Source of the DNA: Candidula unifasciata
Lineage: Eukaryota; Mollusca; Gastropoda; Stylommatophora; Geomitridae
Assembly (NCBI GenBank): GCA_905116865.2
Contig: CAJHNH020004891.1
Span: forward strand, 132,501 to 196,500
DNA: 64,000 nucleotides
Direction of reading: 5' to 3'
Shown here: in pieces, positions 1 through 42,419 of the stretch
How positions within the stretch are numbered: position 1 is the first letter of the stretch
Layout: every line of letters begins with the position of its first letter
Program-made: the position numbers and the translations under genes
Notes under the pieces: model-generated
Seen by the model: only the letters and a program-made list of their open reading frames with translations
Database searches by the model: none
What the model was told of the DNA's origin: nothing

Positions 1-862
1 ATTACATTTCCCTTATTTTACAATCCAGATTTAAAGCCTAAAATATGAAGAACGTAAAATGGTTAATTTATTTCATTATTTTTTTTTTTGTGGAACTACA
101 ATGAATACTGGAAAGATTTTTGCTTTGTTTTCATTTTGATATTTTTCACAGATCCGATCAGACATATAACGTCGTACGTGTGTTTCTAAACAAATACATT
201 ACAGCTGAACGGGATCAAAACCTAGAATATAAGTTTAATGTGATTGGTTGTGCTGGTGGTATATTCATATTCGTAAAATTGATTTAAAGAGTTAAAGATT
301 TCGCTTGCTCACACTAGTGACTGTTCTTTCAAATTTTTTTTTCTGAGTTTCCCAGAAGCAAAATTCAGAGAAGACCCACGAAGCACTTTTCTGTGACCCT
401 TTTTGTCTTTCTTCCCAGACCAGACCCATGGCTCTTAGCAGGAGTTGATAATTTTCCAATTTGAAGTGTCTTATGTTGCAACACATGAGGTCTCTCAGTT
501 ATGTTTATCCCACATGACAATGTCTCGAAAATCCGGCTTTTCTTGCTCCCTAACAACAAAAAGGACCCAGAAAATCAGTGTTGCCAGTTTGATTAATTCA
601 GTATTATTACTATTTGAACATTTCTCAAGTTAAGGAAGGATAACTTTTTTGAGTTCCACACTCATCATGAGTATTCTGAACATATGTTTTAGAGAAAACG
701 ACAGACCATCACATTAAGCGTAAATAATAAACAGTTGAGGCAGTGATGCTGTAATTAGTAATGGTTGACAAAAACACATTTGGGCTATCCTCCGAATAAT
801 GGTCCTAAATTATTGAGGCGGAAAATATAACAGGGCCTCAGTTTCAGGGACTATAACGTCCC
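1..862. other. upstream non-coding sequence
   Basis: AT-rich sequence with only short chance reading frames. I recognise no gene, RNA or named repeat here. Confidence 0.5.
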
Positions 863-865
863 GCC

Positions 866-1071
866 GAATTGCGAACTTCTGGCAACCTCCGCCTAGAGTA
901 TCACCCGCGGCATGGATTGGGGCTAAACTAGATGGCTAGGACTCACGAGCTAATAAAATGAAGGAAGCTGCAGGAGATGAGGCAGCTGCTGCTCGTGAGT
1001 CCCAGCCATCTAGTTTAGCCCAGATCCGCGCCGCTCGGTGATACTCTCGGCGGTGCCGGAAGTGCACAATT
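866..1071. repeat. long inverted repeat (foldback/hairpin)
   Basis: The left arm (about 866-950) and right arm (about 991-1071) are imperfect reverse complements. The best-matched core is GGCTAAACTAGATGGCT on the left against AGCCATCTAGTTTAGCC on the right, followed by the shared CACGAGC/GCTCGTG end. The spacer is about 40 bp. Arms of about 80 bp could fold into a long hairpin. It may be a foldback element or MITE; no transposase and no clear target duplication are visible. Confidence 0.75.
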
Positions 1072-1135
1072 TAAGACGACGGAAGTGCGTAATTGACGCC
1101 ATCCACCTTTCTACGACATTACATGTGGTATGGTT

Positions 1136-1826
1136 TAGCGACTACAGTTTCGACAATTTGCGGTCTTTTTGGCTATTTCTGTTACCATGGAAACTGCTCG
1201 AAACTTGTTTGAGAAATGTTGGCTGGGGTTTCGGGATGCGTCCTAATCCCTCATGAAATTTTGCGATTGGTGTGATTTTCACCAGCTAAAAACGGTAGGA
1301 GCGGACCCGATTAACAGCGCATGTCTACGACAGCCGGACGTCCTCTGTTTTTCTGTTACATCAGTTTGATTGAAAATAGCGATAAGTATTAAGTATTCAA
1401 AGTTGGCTTTAGGCTTTAACTGTTACCAGACATGGTAATGCTAGCTATAATTGAATTCTCCGTCCAATTTTACATTTGTGTATAACATTTCTTTCTTGTC
1501 CGTGGCTATTTAGATTTACAGTGACATTTTTCAGGCAATCGCTATTTATTATGTGGCTGTGTCTGAGAAAAATTGTCTGCCATCTTGTCCAATGAAAACA
1601 AAGCCAAAACGAAAGTTGTGCAGAGAAAACTTCTTGTTTCTCAGACACAAGTTTTAGCAGCTGTTTTTTTTTTACATCTCATCTCCACAAAAACCTACAT
1701 ATCTCAGCTCAGAAATGACATACAAGGCTAAATGAGGTACCGTTGGAAAGAGATTGTTTACAGCTATCTAACTGTGCTGGTTTTATTGGTGTTATGGGCA
1801 TTTTACAAATTTGACCAAAGTACCTA
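1136..1826 (+). repeat. 691-bp dispersed repeat, copy A
   Basis: This stretch aligns along its whole length with 5476-6166. Both begin TAGCGACTACAGTTTCGAC and share internal landmarks such as CAGCGCATGTCTACGACAG and a late GGTTTTATTGGTGT. The copies have many substitutions and small indels, so the duplication is old. I see no coding capacity. The two copies lie in the same orientation on either side of DDX6 exon 1. It could be part of an unclassified transposon or a solo LTR-like piece; I cannot assign a family. Confidence 0.8.
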
Positions 1827-2635
1827 TATGGTTCACATTTCAGACTGATGCCCTAGGGGCTGAGGCCAGTAAAAAAAAAACCTAGACTGAGATTTGAATC
1901 CTAAAGCTTTTCGGCCAGCAGGCGAGTGCTACTGCAGATTCATAACGTTAATGGTCTAAATTGTCAGAAAATGAAATACCAGCATTATACCAGCATAACA
2001 CTCCTTATAAAAATTTAATTTTGGACTTTCCCTGGAACTTCCCAAGTTTCCTTCAAGGTGGATTACAATTAAAGTACCCAAGCATGTAGCTGACATAATG
2101 TCACTGGATGACATCGAATTAAAGACTCCATGACAGTGTTGAAATGTGGATAATTGTGTGAATTCAAGCTTGTATCTTCACAGCCTCTAGTGCCATATTT
2201 TAGGGCGGTGTAAGACCGAGGTTCTTGAGCCTGAGAATTTATACTATACTGTCATCTTCATCTGAACTGTGCAGGTTAGGAGGATGTTTTGTATGCACCT
2301 GGCGGATAAAAACTTCTCACCACCATACTGAGGATTCAAGCCTGAGTATCTTGCACAAGAGCTAGGATTTTATTAACTTGGCCAGTCAGATGAGTCATTC
2401 CTCCTCAGGCGTGTACAATTACTGATCTGCTCCCCTTAACAGTTAACTGAGATGCCTATCCTTTTACAGGATGTTGCAGAATTAACCCCAGCTTTTTTTT
2501 TTTTTGCTGTTGTGGTTTTTCTAGGCAAATGTTACTTTCAGTAGTTTGCCATTGCTGTTTGAATGGTCAGCTGTCAAAACCAATGCAAGACAGATTGTCC
2601 ACAGCTAGGATTGAACTCGGCATTACGGAGGCCCC
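1827..2635. other. non-coding spacer
   Basis: No gene recognised. It contains a short A-run and T-runs but no feature I can support. Confidence 0.4.
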
Positions 2636-3103
2636 TTAACCCTTTCGCTGCTACGTTCCCGGAAATAGCTGTCTGCCCTGTGCTAAGCAATGTAAAAAAA
2701 AAAGTCTCTGCTGTGCGCAATACTTTTCTATCCTCCAAACGCAAGAGATGCGTCGGCGGTGAGGGCTTTATTTTGTACACCCAAAAGATTTTACCCTGGG
2801 GAGTTGTGTGGTTGGTCCGAGTGGTGACAAGTCAGAGGCACAATGGTGGCCCACAAACTTGACTAACTGGGGGGGGGGGGGGGTGGATTAATGGGAAGAA
2901 CTGTTCCCTGTCCGTATCCCAAAATTTGATTGACGAACCTACCACGGCTGCCACTTTAATCATAGTTATTTGAGGTCACCATGTTATTAAATACCAAAAT
3001 AATAAAAAATTTAATAATAATACTTGAGTCGTCCGTTGATGAAAAGTAGCAGGAACTGAAAGGAAAATTTACAATAATTAAAAAAAAAAAAACAAAAAAA
3101 AAC

Positions 3104-3177
3104 ACGACTTCGGGGGTTGAACACACGACCCTCTGATTCTAAGGCGAACGTGATACCAACTACACTATACTACCGAT
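3104..3177 (-). other. tRNA-like (possible SINE head or tRNA pseudogene)
   Basis: Read on the minus strand, the segment has an A-box-like TAGTGTAGTTGG and a B-box-like GTGTTCAACCCCC, followed by a T-run that could terminate Pol III. The acceptor stem does not close well. It lies inside the piggyBac-type element and is probably a decayed tRNA or a SINE head, not a functional tRNA gene. Confidence 0.35.
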
Positions 3178-3590
3178 TGACGTATTTTGCTGTGTGAATG
3201 ATAATAATGACTGATGTACGCAGACTATCAATAACGTGCATAAGCTTGTAGTCTGTCGCCGCCTGCATGAGCACTGTTGTCTGAGAAATGTTTGAGATTC
3301 TCAACAATAGTAAAAATATGTCCGCCGACATTATTTCACGGGAGTTTTTAGCAAACAGTCTTTGCTCAAGTACTCTATTTTGAGTTTCTTTGTTCTAAGC
3401 ATTAGCAGACAGACAGCCAAAAAAAAAAAAAAAATTCGTCCAAATCTGTTTCTGTCCATCGGGAAAGACGAGAATTTTTAGTGACTGAACTGTTTGAATT
3501 TACAGTAGCTGAAATACAGCCAGAGCTGGAGTCATCACAATTATACACTACTGGTTTCAAATCATCGGTTCATAAAGACAACTGATCAAT

Positions 3591-3824
3591 TTATTGCCGT
3601 TTTGATGGCGCTTCATTGTCGCTGCTCTCTGATTCCGACAATGAGGACGTCGGACAGGCAAACAGCTTTTTTTTGGACACGACGGTTTCAGCAGTCGATA
3701 TTGATGGCCTAGTCAAATCGTTTTGTTCACTGTCAGAAGTAAACATTTCAAAGTCATCTTCGCTATCACTTCTTGACAGAAACTCCATAAATTCTTCGTC
3801 AACTTTAACAAGTTTTCTTGCCAT
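3591..3824 (-). pseudogene. truncated piggyBac transposase N-terminus
   Basis: This 77-residue frame starts MARKLVKVDEEFMEFLSRSD and is rich in Asp, Glu and Ser, with several DSE/DSEDD clusters. Acidic serine-rich N-termini of this kind are typical of piggyBac-family transposases. It begins about 370 bp inside the right inverted repeat, where an autonomous element's start codon would be expected, and stops with no DDD catalytic domain. I read it as the remnant left after internal deletion. The family call depends mainly on the element's ends, because the peptide itself has little diagnostic sequence. Confidence 0.5.
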
Positions 3825-4199
3825 TTTGTACTAAGTGTAGAATAATACAAAAGCACAAATATATATCAGGGCACAAAATCCACAGATCACCGACCACGCT
3901 GTCACGGTAAACAAAGCAACGGGATAACGCAGCATGCAGTAAACACACCTTAAACACACCTAAAAGTACGTGCCAGTGCTTTTAATCATATGTAAATGGG
4001 TCAGTTTAATCTAAATATAGTTAATGTATATTGCCCTTCAGCCAATAAAATACGAGTTAACAGAAATCTGTAAGAAAAGTCCAAAAACGGCTTAGGACGT
4101 CCATAGCACTGGGGGTCAAGAAAAAAAATAACGTCCAAAGACGGGCGTAGCAGCGTACGGGAAATTGGGAAAAGACGTCCATAGCAGCGAAAGGGTTAA

Positions 4200-5027
4200 C
4201 CAGCATATCAAAACAGGCGACCAAGATCTGCTAAAATCGGATCTGTTGGACGAAATGACACAAGATATAGCCTAGCTATAAACAACACAATATGCCAGTC
4301 ACTTCTTTGAAGACGGACTACTATTCTTTTCTTCAATCACATATCAGTTTGCATAATTTTTTATTGTGTAAGAGGATTATACACATGGTTTGTATGATGT
4401 ATACCTTATCTGTCCCGCTGAGGCCTAACAAGTTGTCCACATGTCATTGCCAGTAGTATTAATATTTTAGTGCCTTTGCTTGCTTGGGCCTATGGCCTGT
4501 GACAATTCCCATTTTCAAAATGTTGGCCCCCAAGTAAACTTAGTTGAATAGCCACGCTGTATATTGTATAATATATGATTCAGCTGTTATAAAAATATTT
4601 TTTTTAAAATTCTGTTTTCAGCGTTCACTGAGCAACTGTTAGCGTAAGCCATTGACGGATGAGAATCTGATGTGCAAATAATTAAGCCTGTCATCTCTTG
4701 ATTCTTGGAAGCTACATATGAACTAATTACATTGTCTTTGTTGTATAATTGTTAGTTTAATGTAAGGTTATATTTACTGCGTTTTGGTTGTTAACAAATA
4801 CTGTGTATTAGCTGTTAAAAAAATACTCTGCTACTGATTGAAGATTCATATATTGGATTATTATATCTGTGTTTGACAAACAATACTATTCTGTGGGAAA
4901 ATCTTCGGACAGAACCTCACACAAACTCGTTTCTGGTATACAGTAGCATCTGTTGTGAGTGTAGCTTTTGATTCAGTTTTCTGGAACAGAACACATTGCC
5001 AGCACTTTTTAGTCATCTCTTCACAAG
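4200..5027 (+). other. region upstream of DDX6 exon 1, probable 5' UTR and promoter
   Basis: No gene recognised. The stretch around 4440-4552 ends in GTTGAATAGCC and resembles the right end of the short hAT-like repeat seen at 41712, 49644 and 54559. The start of transcription is not visible; I see no convincing TATA box just upstream of exon 1. An in-frame TAG at 5010-5012 closes the DDX6 frame before the chosen ATG. Confidence 0.4.
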
Positions 5028-34647
<29,620 letters not shown>

Positions 34648-37600
34648 GGAATGTGACAGACTAGGCTAGTTCAGTATTAAGTTTTTTCTTTATTTGTTTT
34701 ATTCGCATACAAATTTTTTTCATGTTATCTTGTGGGGAATTTCTACATCATCTCAGAAATGGAAATGAAAGCAAATTTGTGAGGCAAGTTTATCTTGTGA
34801 CTGCATGGTATTGGATTTACAACACAGCACACGAGTAAAAACTTTCAGTTACTGGGGCTCTAGTTTATTAAGTGACCCGATCACACAATACACACACAAT
34901 ACACACACAAGAGCAGAAGTGCATCAGGTTACTCAAGTCTTATGTGACTGATGATAAGTTATTGCTCAAAAGTTGAGCTCTCTGATTACCTGGCTCGCAG
35001 ATTCAAACGCCGTCCATGTTCTTGTTTGATTTCTAAAGAAATTAGATCTTTAACTTGTCGTTCATAAATGGAAGGATTGTAGAATGCGGCACTGGTGTTA
35101 TTCCCTGCAGACTAATAATGTTTTCTGATTGAAAATATGAACTTCGGTTGGACGACTGTCCTTCTTGTGATGTACAGCGAGGATGATATTTCTTGTGACT
35201 GGTCAGCTAGTCTCATATTTACAGCACTATCACAGCAACATGTGGACATTTACATGATGGGAGAAGTCTGTTTCGAGGTGCCATCCAGCTATGTGATGCC
35301 ATTACTGGCTTATCTTGAAATTGTCAGTGCTGAAACCCATCTGAGAATACAATTGTGATAAAGCAAAGCTGATTTGTTCAGTGTGGTTTTCATGCAGGTG
35401 GGAACTGTTGTTAGGTTTATTGGCGTACAGTACATCCATGTCTGATTTCCACTCACACAAGATTCTCATGATATGCAGGCAACATTTGCCAGTTTTTTTT
35501 TGGTTACTGGAAAAACTTGATTTCTGGGACATAGTGGTTTTGTGAACTAGTTTATTTATATGCTACACTGGCCAGAAATCTTGTGCAAAGAAATAGTTTT
35601 GTCCAGAGAAATAGTTTGATAAAGAGAAATGGTTTGACTGGAAATAGTACTGGCCAGAAAACTTGTGCAAAAAAGCAGTTTGGCTGGAGACAGAATTGGC
35701 TGGAAATCTTTTGCAGTGTTTTTTAGTGCCCTGAAATACTTCTGTAGGAGATGCTAGCACTGTTCAGAAATCCTGTGCAAGGAAGTGTTCGGTGCTGAGA
35801 AATAGTTTGGCCAAAAGAAGTGATACCTGGAGGAGTACACATGATTCTTGTATAAATATGCGTGTGTGGAAACTTGGTAGGCATACATAAGTTGAATCCA
35901 TCTGTGACATTGACCATCCAGAGAATCACATTTGATATATACACATATTGTTACGGGTGGTAATTACAAACTCAAGGAATATAAGTATATTTCTCTAAGT
36001 GTTGTTAACCAGCTGGAGAATGGGGCAGGCTTTTATGTATGGTATATACAGGTTGGGGCATACACGTATTGACGGATTGGTGTGGTTTGCAACTTGGAAG
36101 GTACACACATTGATGCCTTCTTGTGTTGTATACAACTAGAGGTGTGTGCACACATATGGCAGCTTTGGTGTGGTATGTACAAACTAAAATGAAAATGTAC
36201 AAGTGATTTCTTTGTGTGGCATATACAAGTTGGGAGTGGGCATGTGTGGATTCCTGTACTAGTTGGGAAAATGTACAGCTGTTGGTAACATTACTTCAGT
36301 GTGGATATTTACGCCTGTTGATTTCTCTGCGTGGCACTGTGTTGACATTCTGATTCAGCAAAGGCAGCATTTTGGTATCATCTTTTGTTTACTATAAACA
36401 TATCTATATATTTTGTGTTGGGGTTCCACCCTAACCTCCAATCAGCAAAACCTGTTGTGAGCGATCCAGTGCTGTTATACACATGGTAGTTTGTCAGAGA
36501 AAAGGTTGAGATTAAGTTGCGCATGTTTCAGCATTAGCCCAAGTTTTTCTTGGGTCAGGACAGTTATAATTTAGTGATGAATTTTCTGGAGGCTAGTGAT
36601 ATCTTTATGAATGTGAGGTATTAGTGCATATATTGTGTATTTGTGAGTTTTCATGAGGTGTGAATACACAAAGGTGCATATTGATCGGGAAGCTTAGAAG
36701 ATATTTGCTACCTTATGTCTATCTTAAATCTAAACACACCAATGGAGACAGCTGTAGAACTTAAGATAGTAATGAAGACTGTTATTTAGGATTTAAATTT
36801 CATTATAAGTAACTTGATAATTATTGACAGAGTTTCTGTGTCTGGGGAATATATTAGAAAACGCAATATAGAACAAGATGTGTTTCTTTTGGGCAAGTAA
36901 CAGATACAACTGCAGCAGGGGTAGGAAACCCACGCTGAAGGCTATTTATATATTTCTAAGACTGCTGTCTGTGCAAGACTACCCTGTTATATCGACATTT
37001 AATTGTAACAGCATTTGTTGTGGCACATTGTGTTTTCCTTTTATGGCCGGCAGGCAGGGTGTTTCCTACCCCTGAGATATTTAGAAGAGTCCGCGGATGG
37101 TGTTTGGGGTATGACACCTGCACTGTTAGGGGGGGGGGGTATTTATAGCTGTGATTCTCTCATTCTTTTTGCTCCTAAGGCGCTATGTTTTTGTGTGTGT
37201 GTGTGTGGCTTTTGCGGTCTCCTTTAATTAGCTTGCTGCAGTTCTTAGTGTTTCAGAATCTGTTTCTAGGACGGGAGTCCATTAAAAATTCATTAGAGCT
37301 AAAATGAAACAAAAGTTTTGGTGAAAAGACATAACCACAAATAGTGCCCTCCATTCAATGGCACTGAAGGATATCAGTGTTAAATACTGCTCCTTCTAGT
37401 TTAGATATGGCCCTTCCATTTTTGGCTCATTACAGATTTTATATGTGTAATATGTAGCTGGGTTGCTTCAGTTACTTCACACTTGGTATATGCAGTGCCT
37501 GGTATCACCCTATAACCACTTGCCTAGCCATGCGCACGCATGTGTATAATATAGTATCGGTGCCAGTCATGAGAGTTGACTCGTATAACCAGGATGGCTG

Positions 37601-38770
37601 GTGTACCTGGAACGTAAAAAACTGTCTGAGGAAACTGTTGGTGTGAAGTTCATGCCTGTTAAGCAAGGCTGTTCTGGAAGTGATTTGCGAGTCAGTGTGG
37701 TCTACCCAGTTGCCTTTTAATTATTGTCATTTACCACCAGAATGTGCCAGTTTTGGCTTCTGAATGGCTGTTATGCTATGTTCCACATTCATCTTGAATG
37801 AAGCATTAGTTATATATAGTTTTATAACAATACTGACTTAAAATGTAAAAAAAAATATTTTATAGTTATTTTTTTGTTTTTGGCTTGTTTACACCTTCCT
37901 TGTGTGCTTTTTTAAAATTGTGATGTGGGATACATGTTGCTCTGCCATATTTATGACAGATTTGTTCAAGAACTCATTCACATCTTTCATTAAGCTAATT
38001 GGTCTGCGTGGAGATATGTAAAGTGATTTGTGGAATAGCTGATTGCTGTGAAGACCATCAGTGAAGCTGCTATTTATAATACTGAGATATAAATTAGCAA
38101 ACACAGTAAAGTAGCCTTTGTGTGGAACTTTGCAGACAGAAATTTGACAGGAGAGGTATGTTTGGACAGATTTTACACAGCAGAAGTTTAGGGTAGCTGA
38201 TGAAGTTAACTGAACAAGTTTTAACATGAAGTCATAATTCTTGTGTAGGAGATCACTTAAGAGAGACATCTCTGGTTACAGCATGAGTCGAAAATTATCT
38301 GTGCTGCAGCTTCATATTTGTTAACTTTCAGAAAAGATAAATACACCACTTGCTGTTCAATACACTTTGCTCATCTTTCAGCAGACTTTTGTATTCCATT
38401 ATTTAAAATGTTTTAGGCTGCCATGTGAGCCATGAATGAATAGTTTTATTTCTTCATTAGTGGTGAATCATCTTCTACGAAAGGTTGCTTGCAGGGGACC
38501 AAACAGGCACAAGTCTACGACAAAATCAGGACCGTGATTATGCTTCAGCACCTCAAGCAGTTTTTGTAGTGTCAGCATTGTGGGCAGAGGTCTTTGAATA
38601 TGAATTAGCATATAAGATCACACCACCCTTGTTTAGCAAATCCTCTGCATTTAATCCAAAGTTTGGACTTCAGGTCTTCTATAAGCATCTCTCTATGATG
38701 TGTGCTGCAGAGTTGCAGACCACACCTGCACAGCAGTGAACTTGAATAGAAAAGGGCTAATAAATCAGTG
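34648..38770 (+). other. probable DDX6 3' UTR
   Basis: No further exon or gene is seen. The first canonical AATAAA I find after the stop is at 38759-38764, which would give a 3' UTR of about 4.1 kb; long 3' UTRs are usual for DDX6 in other animals. Degenerate tandem repeats lie at 35570-35815 (GGCCAGAAATCTTGTGCAAA type) and 35875-36290 (GGTRTRTACAA type), and a (GT)n near 37185. Confidence 0.45.
35570..35815. repeat. degenerate tandem repeat
   Basis: Recurring GGCCAGAAATCTTGTGCAA and GAGAAATAGTTTG pieces with irregular spacing. Confidence 0.65.
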
Positions 38771-41620
38771 CGGTCAACAAAGTTGTGATATAACTGCAGT
38801 AAGGATAATGCTTGACTCACCCCTCATGTTGAAGAAAACACTGAACCATTTAAACCTGAGGAATTTGCACTTTTGGCTATGTGCAAGTGCATTTGTTCAA
38901 AGTCTGCTAGAGCTACATGAATCCTGTTTTCATTCTTTATCAGTTGCTGTAAGCATGTTCTGCTCCTTGTTTTGTTGTTCTCATTTGGATATTTGATGGT
39001 GACTTATTCTTCTTATTGTTATTGTAAGGATAGCAAACAAATTGTTGCCCCGCTGAATTATACATAACCTATCACAGCTGATGCTTTGAGCATTTGTATG
39101 TTATCTCTGTTGTGGTATTTAAGTGATGAGAGGGGCTTGGCCAGATGTCACTAGCATATTGACCAGTGGGCTGATACTATTGTTGTTACTGACTGCATGT
39201 ACAGTTAACTTATTCCAAGCAAGAGTTTGTCAGTGGGTTTATTAGCTGTTTATACATGCTCTCCCCCCCCCCACCCCACCCCCCCACCCCCTCCTCCTCC
39301 ACCCCCTCCTCCTCCACCCCCTCCTCCTCCACAGGACCTTTGTTATTTTAGTGAAATGCCAAAACTGATCCTGACTGCGACTATGGGAATATGAACAGCA
39401 TGGGTTAATGTAACAATTGGCTGGGTGAGATGGGAGCCTACACTAGTTTTTTTTAGCGGCCGGTGATTACCGTGAACAACTTGATATTGATTGTTGAAAT
39501 GTGCTTGATGATTGTATTGAGTGCCCCATGACCCAGGCCATAGTGTCACTGATAGTTAATTATTCATGTACATTACCATAATGTGTGAATCTGAGAGTGG
39601 AGAAACATTAGGCTTGATTACCTCCCATACTTGGGGGTCAGATGTTTGGCTCTGTGATTGTGTTTGAGGAAGTTAAATTTGAGCTATACAAGTATTGTTT
39701 AGCTTATCTGATTTCATTAGTGGAAATTCTAATTGCGGTCATGGTATAGTTTATGCAGGTCAGTGTTGGAAAAGCTATTTATTGCAGAGGAAAATTTGGA
39801 TAACTATAAAGTTACCACAGGCATTACAAATGTATCAACGTTTAGACTACTCTGCTTAGTTTAGTCAAACATTCAGTTGTGGTTCAAGAAGGGAAAATCA
39901 GCATTTGACAGAAGGTTGGTCATGTGACTGTGCCTCATGAACATTGAACAAAATTTAAAGACAAATGCTGTGGTCTGGCTGTCTATGTCTAGTAAGAATA
40001 CAGCCAGACAAGACTGTGTGAGACCTTTCTTCTGTCATCTTTGCCTGAGAAGTGTGCAAGGAAGACCAAAGGAGAGGTGAGTGAACACGAACAGTAGCTG
40101 AATCCTGCACACAAAAAATGTTTGAGAAGTGCACAACAAATACAGACAAACGCAGCACTGGGCTACAGACTGGTAATGATGTGGCAACAAAATAAGATTA
40201 TGGTTGCCTTAGCAGGACCAAACTAAATGGTTGACAGGTCTTACATGGTCAGTAGGCCAGACCTTCCCTACCCCTGGGTTAGGTAAATGATATCACCGCC
40301 ATATATAAAGGGGTCTATGATGTGTGTGGTTCACATTTACTAGGTTGCTGTTGAGCAACATTTGATTTACTGCCTGGACCATCATCATCATCAGCCGCGT
40401 TATTACTGTTGCAGTCATGGAACACAAAAGTATGGTCCATGTTCTGCTTGTGTATATATGTAAATATCACGTTCCATTAAGTTTTTGTTCTAAATATGAG
40501 GAGGTACAGATTGTGCCACAAGTGTCTGCTATCTCAACTGATAGAAGTGGTCACACTGAGACAAGTAGATCATTGTAAATATATCATCGTTACAGTTACT
40601 TGATGCCATGGAGTTTGGATGTATCTGGGATTATCTGTCTGATGGGTGTATGATACTTGTTTGATACTATAGAGATGTTGCTTTTCGAAGGAATGAGGCA
40701 GGTATTGTTGTATCTAAGCTTGCTTGCTGGCTGTCCGTCTATGTAGTTATATGTTGATTGCTTGTGATTTAGTTTGTCTTATTTCATGTCGGTAATGACT
40801 GCTGTACATTATTGTCTTGTCTGTATATGGATGAGTATATTGACAGGATTTGTTACACTGCTGCTTCTTCTTTTATACCCCCAATGGTGCATGTGTCTCC
40901 AGCTAGTGCTAAGTCTTCCTATCTGCTGGCATCATCTGCAAACTCCATGCATGCATCATCTATTGTTTAATTCCTGTTTGTTGTTAGTATTTTCTTTTTT
41001 GTTCATTTTGAGAAATCAAACTGGAACATTCTTTTTTTGTGTGTTCACTTTAAGAAGTGAAACTGAAACATTTTAAGGCATCAGCGGTCAGCTAGAGGTG
41101 GCATGAAGAAGTGTTTACCAGGCTGAATTATTTCTAGTGATGTTGAGAGTTAAAGCAGTCACAGCTCTTGAGAATGTTTTGTTGCTACTAAACTCTGAAT
41201 TGTGTTTTGAGTGGTAACTTCTTACCTGATGACAGTTTGTGTCCTAGGATTGTGATTTAGTTACAAGTTATTGTAAAGTGGCTATACTGTTGTATAAAGT
41301 ACTGTTAGAATACTATAAATTATAAATATTGTTCAGATACTAGGTTTTCATATTTCCTCTGAGGGGCGATTGTTTTCCTGCTCAAAATGTAACAGTTGCA
41401 GTTTTAGAATCACATCTGTTGAGGTTCCTCTTCCTTTATTTTCTTTATACTTTGTTTTCATTCATTCATTCATTCACTGTCTCACTGTGCCATTATATGT
41501 GACATAGGGCTTACAGTGTATTTCCTCATTCTGTTTAAGCCTGTGCACTCACTTCGATATCATGCATGTAGTAGTCCAGCTGCTTTGGCTTCCTTCACCG
41601 GTGTTCACCTGAGGGTTTTT
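38771..41620. other. intergenic, no gene recognised
   Basis: Low-complexity C-rich block (CCCCCTCCTCCTCCA)n at about 39261-39333; otherwise nothing I can assign. Confidence 0.45.
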
Positions 41621-41622
41621 AT

Positions 41623-41669
41623 CTCTCTCTCTCTCTCATTCTCCCCCCCCCCCCCCCCCCCCCCCCCCC
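41623..41669. repeat. (CT)n and poly-C
   Basis: CT dinucleotides followed by a C-run of nearly 28. Confidence 0.9.
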
Positions 41670-41711
41670 GCCCCCCAATTTCCTTTTTTAGTTCATCAAT
41701 AGAGCATAAAC

Positions 41712-41855
41712 CAGGGCCATTCAGCTAAGTTTGCAGAGGGATGAAAATGTTGAAAAACAAGGATCGTCACGGGCCAGAGGACCAAGCCACAGTATAGACA
41801 GAACATTAATACAATACAGTTGGCAGATGATCTGTGGGCCAATTGAATAGCCCTG
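41712..41855. mobile_element. short hAT-like MITE
   Basis: Ends CAGGGCCATTCAGCT and AATTGAATAGCCCTG form an imperfect terminal inverted repeat (CAGGGCTATTCAAYT consensus). Related copies lie at 49644 and 54559. No 8-bp duplication is clear here. Confidence 0.55.
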
Positions 41856-42329
41856 GTGACCCTCATCCACCTCACACCGTGCCATCACTGTTACTTTCTC
41901 CTGCAGCTCACTTCATATCTTCCCAGTTTTATTTTTCTGTTTTCTAACTGCCGTTTAACCGATGCATTATTAGGATTGTATTGCTAGATGTTAATATTAC
42001 AAATTCCCCATGCCAAAAAATAGATTTTGAATATGTAGCCACAAGTTTTTAGACTATTGTATGATGTTTGTAACTGAGTAAATATGTACCCATTGCTGAA
42101 ATGTACATTTGGCCTGCCTTGTCATGCACCCTTCATGTGGCTCTGTTTTCCATGATGATAGCCACTTGTACTCTCTGGATTATTTTCAAGTGCCTTGATA
42201 ACTTTTGTAGGTGATTGATGTCCCAAAATCCAGACCTGAATAACAGGTTGTGAGTGAAGACATTTTGAGCTACCCACACACATGTTTTAGCCTAGTGTCC
42301 CCAGCATCATCTATATATGGTTGAACAGT

Positions 42330-42396
42330 GCGAGGAACGGCTGGCTGAGCGATTACATCATCAGGTTCTCACGTGGGAGACCTTGGTTCGACACCC
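42330..42396 (+). repeat. tRNA-like SINE head
   Basis: Reads GCTGGCTGAGCG as box A and CCTTGGTTCGACACC as box B, then a C-run. The acceptor stem does not form, so this is a SINE-like head and not a tRNA gene. Confidence 0.45.
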
Positions 42397-42419
42397 CCCC
42401 CCCCCCTCCCTGTAAGGTG

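Larger units (their letters stand above)
2640..4195 (-). mobile_element. non-autonomous piggyBac-type element
   Basis: The left end reads TTAA then CCCTTTCGCTGCTA, and the right end reads TAGCAGCGAAAGGG then TTAA. That is a perfect 14-bp terminal inverted repeat flanked by TTAA at 2636-2639 and 4196-4199, the hallmark of piggyBac insertion. A second inverted copy of the GCTGCTACG motif lies just inside the right end (about 4147-4156). At 1,556 bp the element is too short for a full transposase of roughly 600 residues. It retains only a short acidic reading frame on the minus strand (3591-3824). It was probably mobilised by a full-length relative elsewhere. Confidence 0.85.

Noticed and set aside
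3104..3177. Functional tRNA gene
   Set aside because: A- and B-box-like strings exist, but the acceptor and anticodon stems do not pair properly.
37889..38269. 126-residue antisense frame
   Set aside because: No recognisable family, no splice context, and it lies antisense in the probable DDX6 3' UTR; most likely chance.
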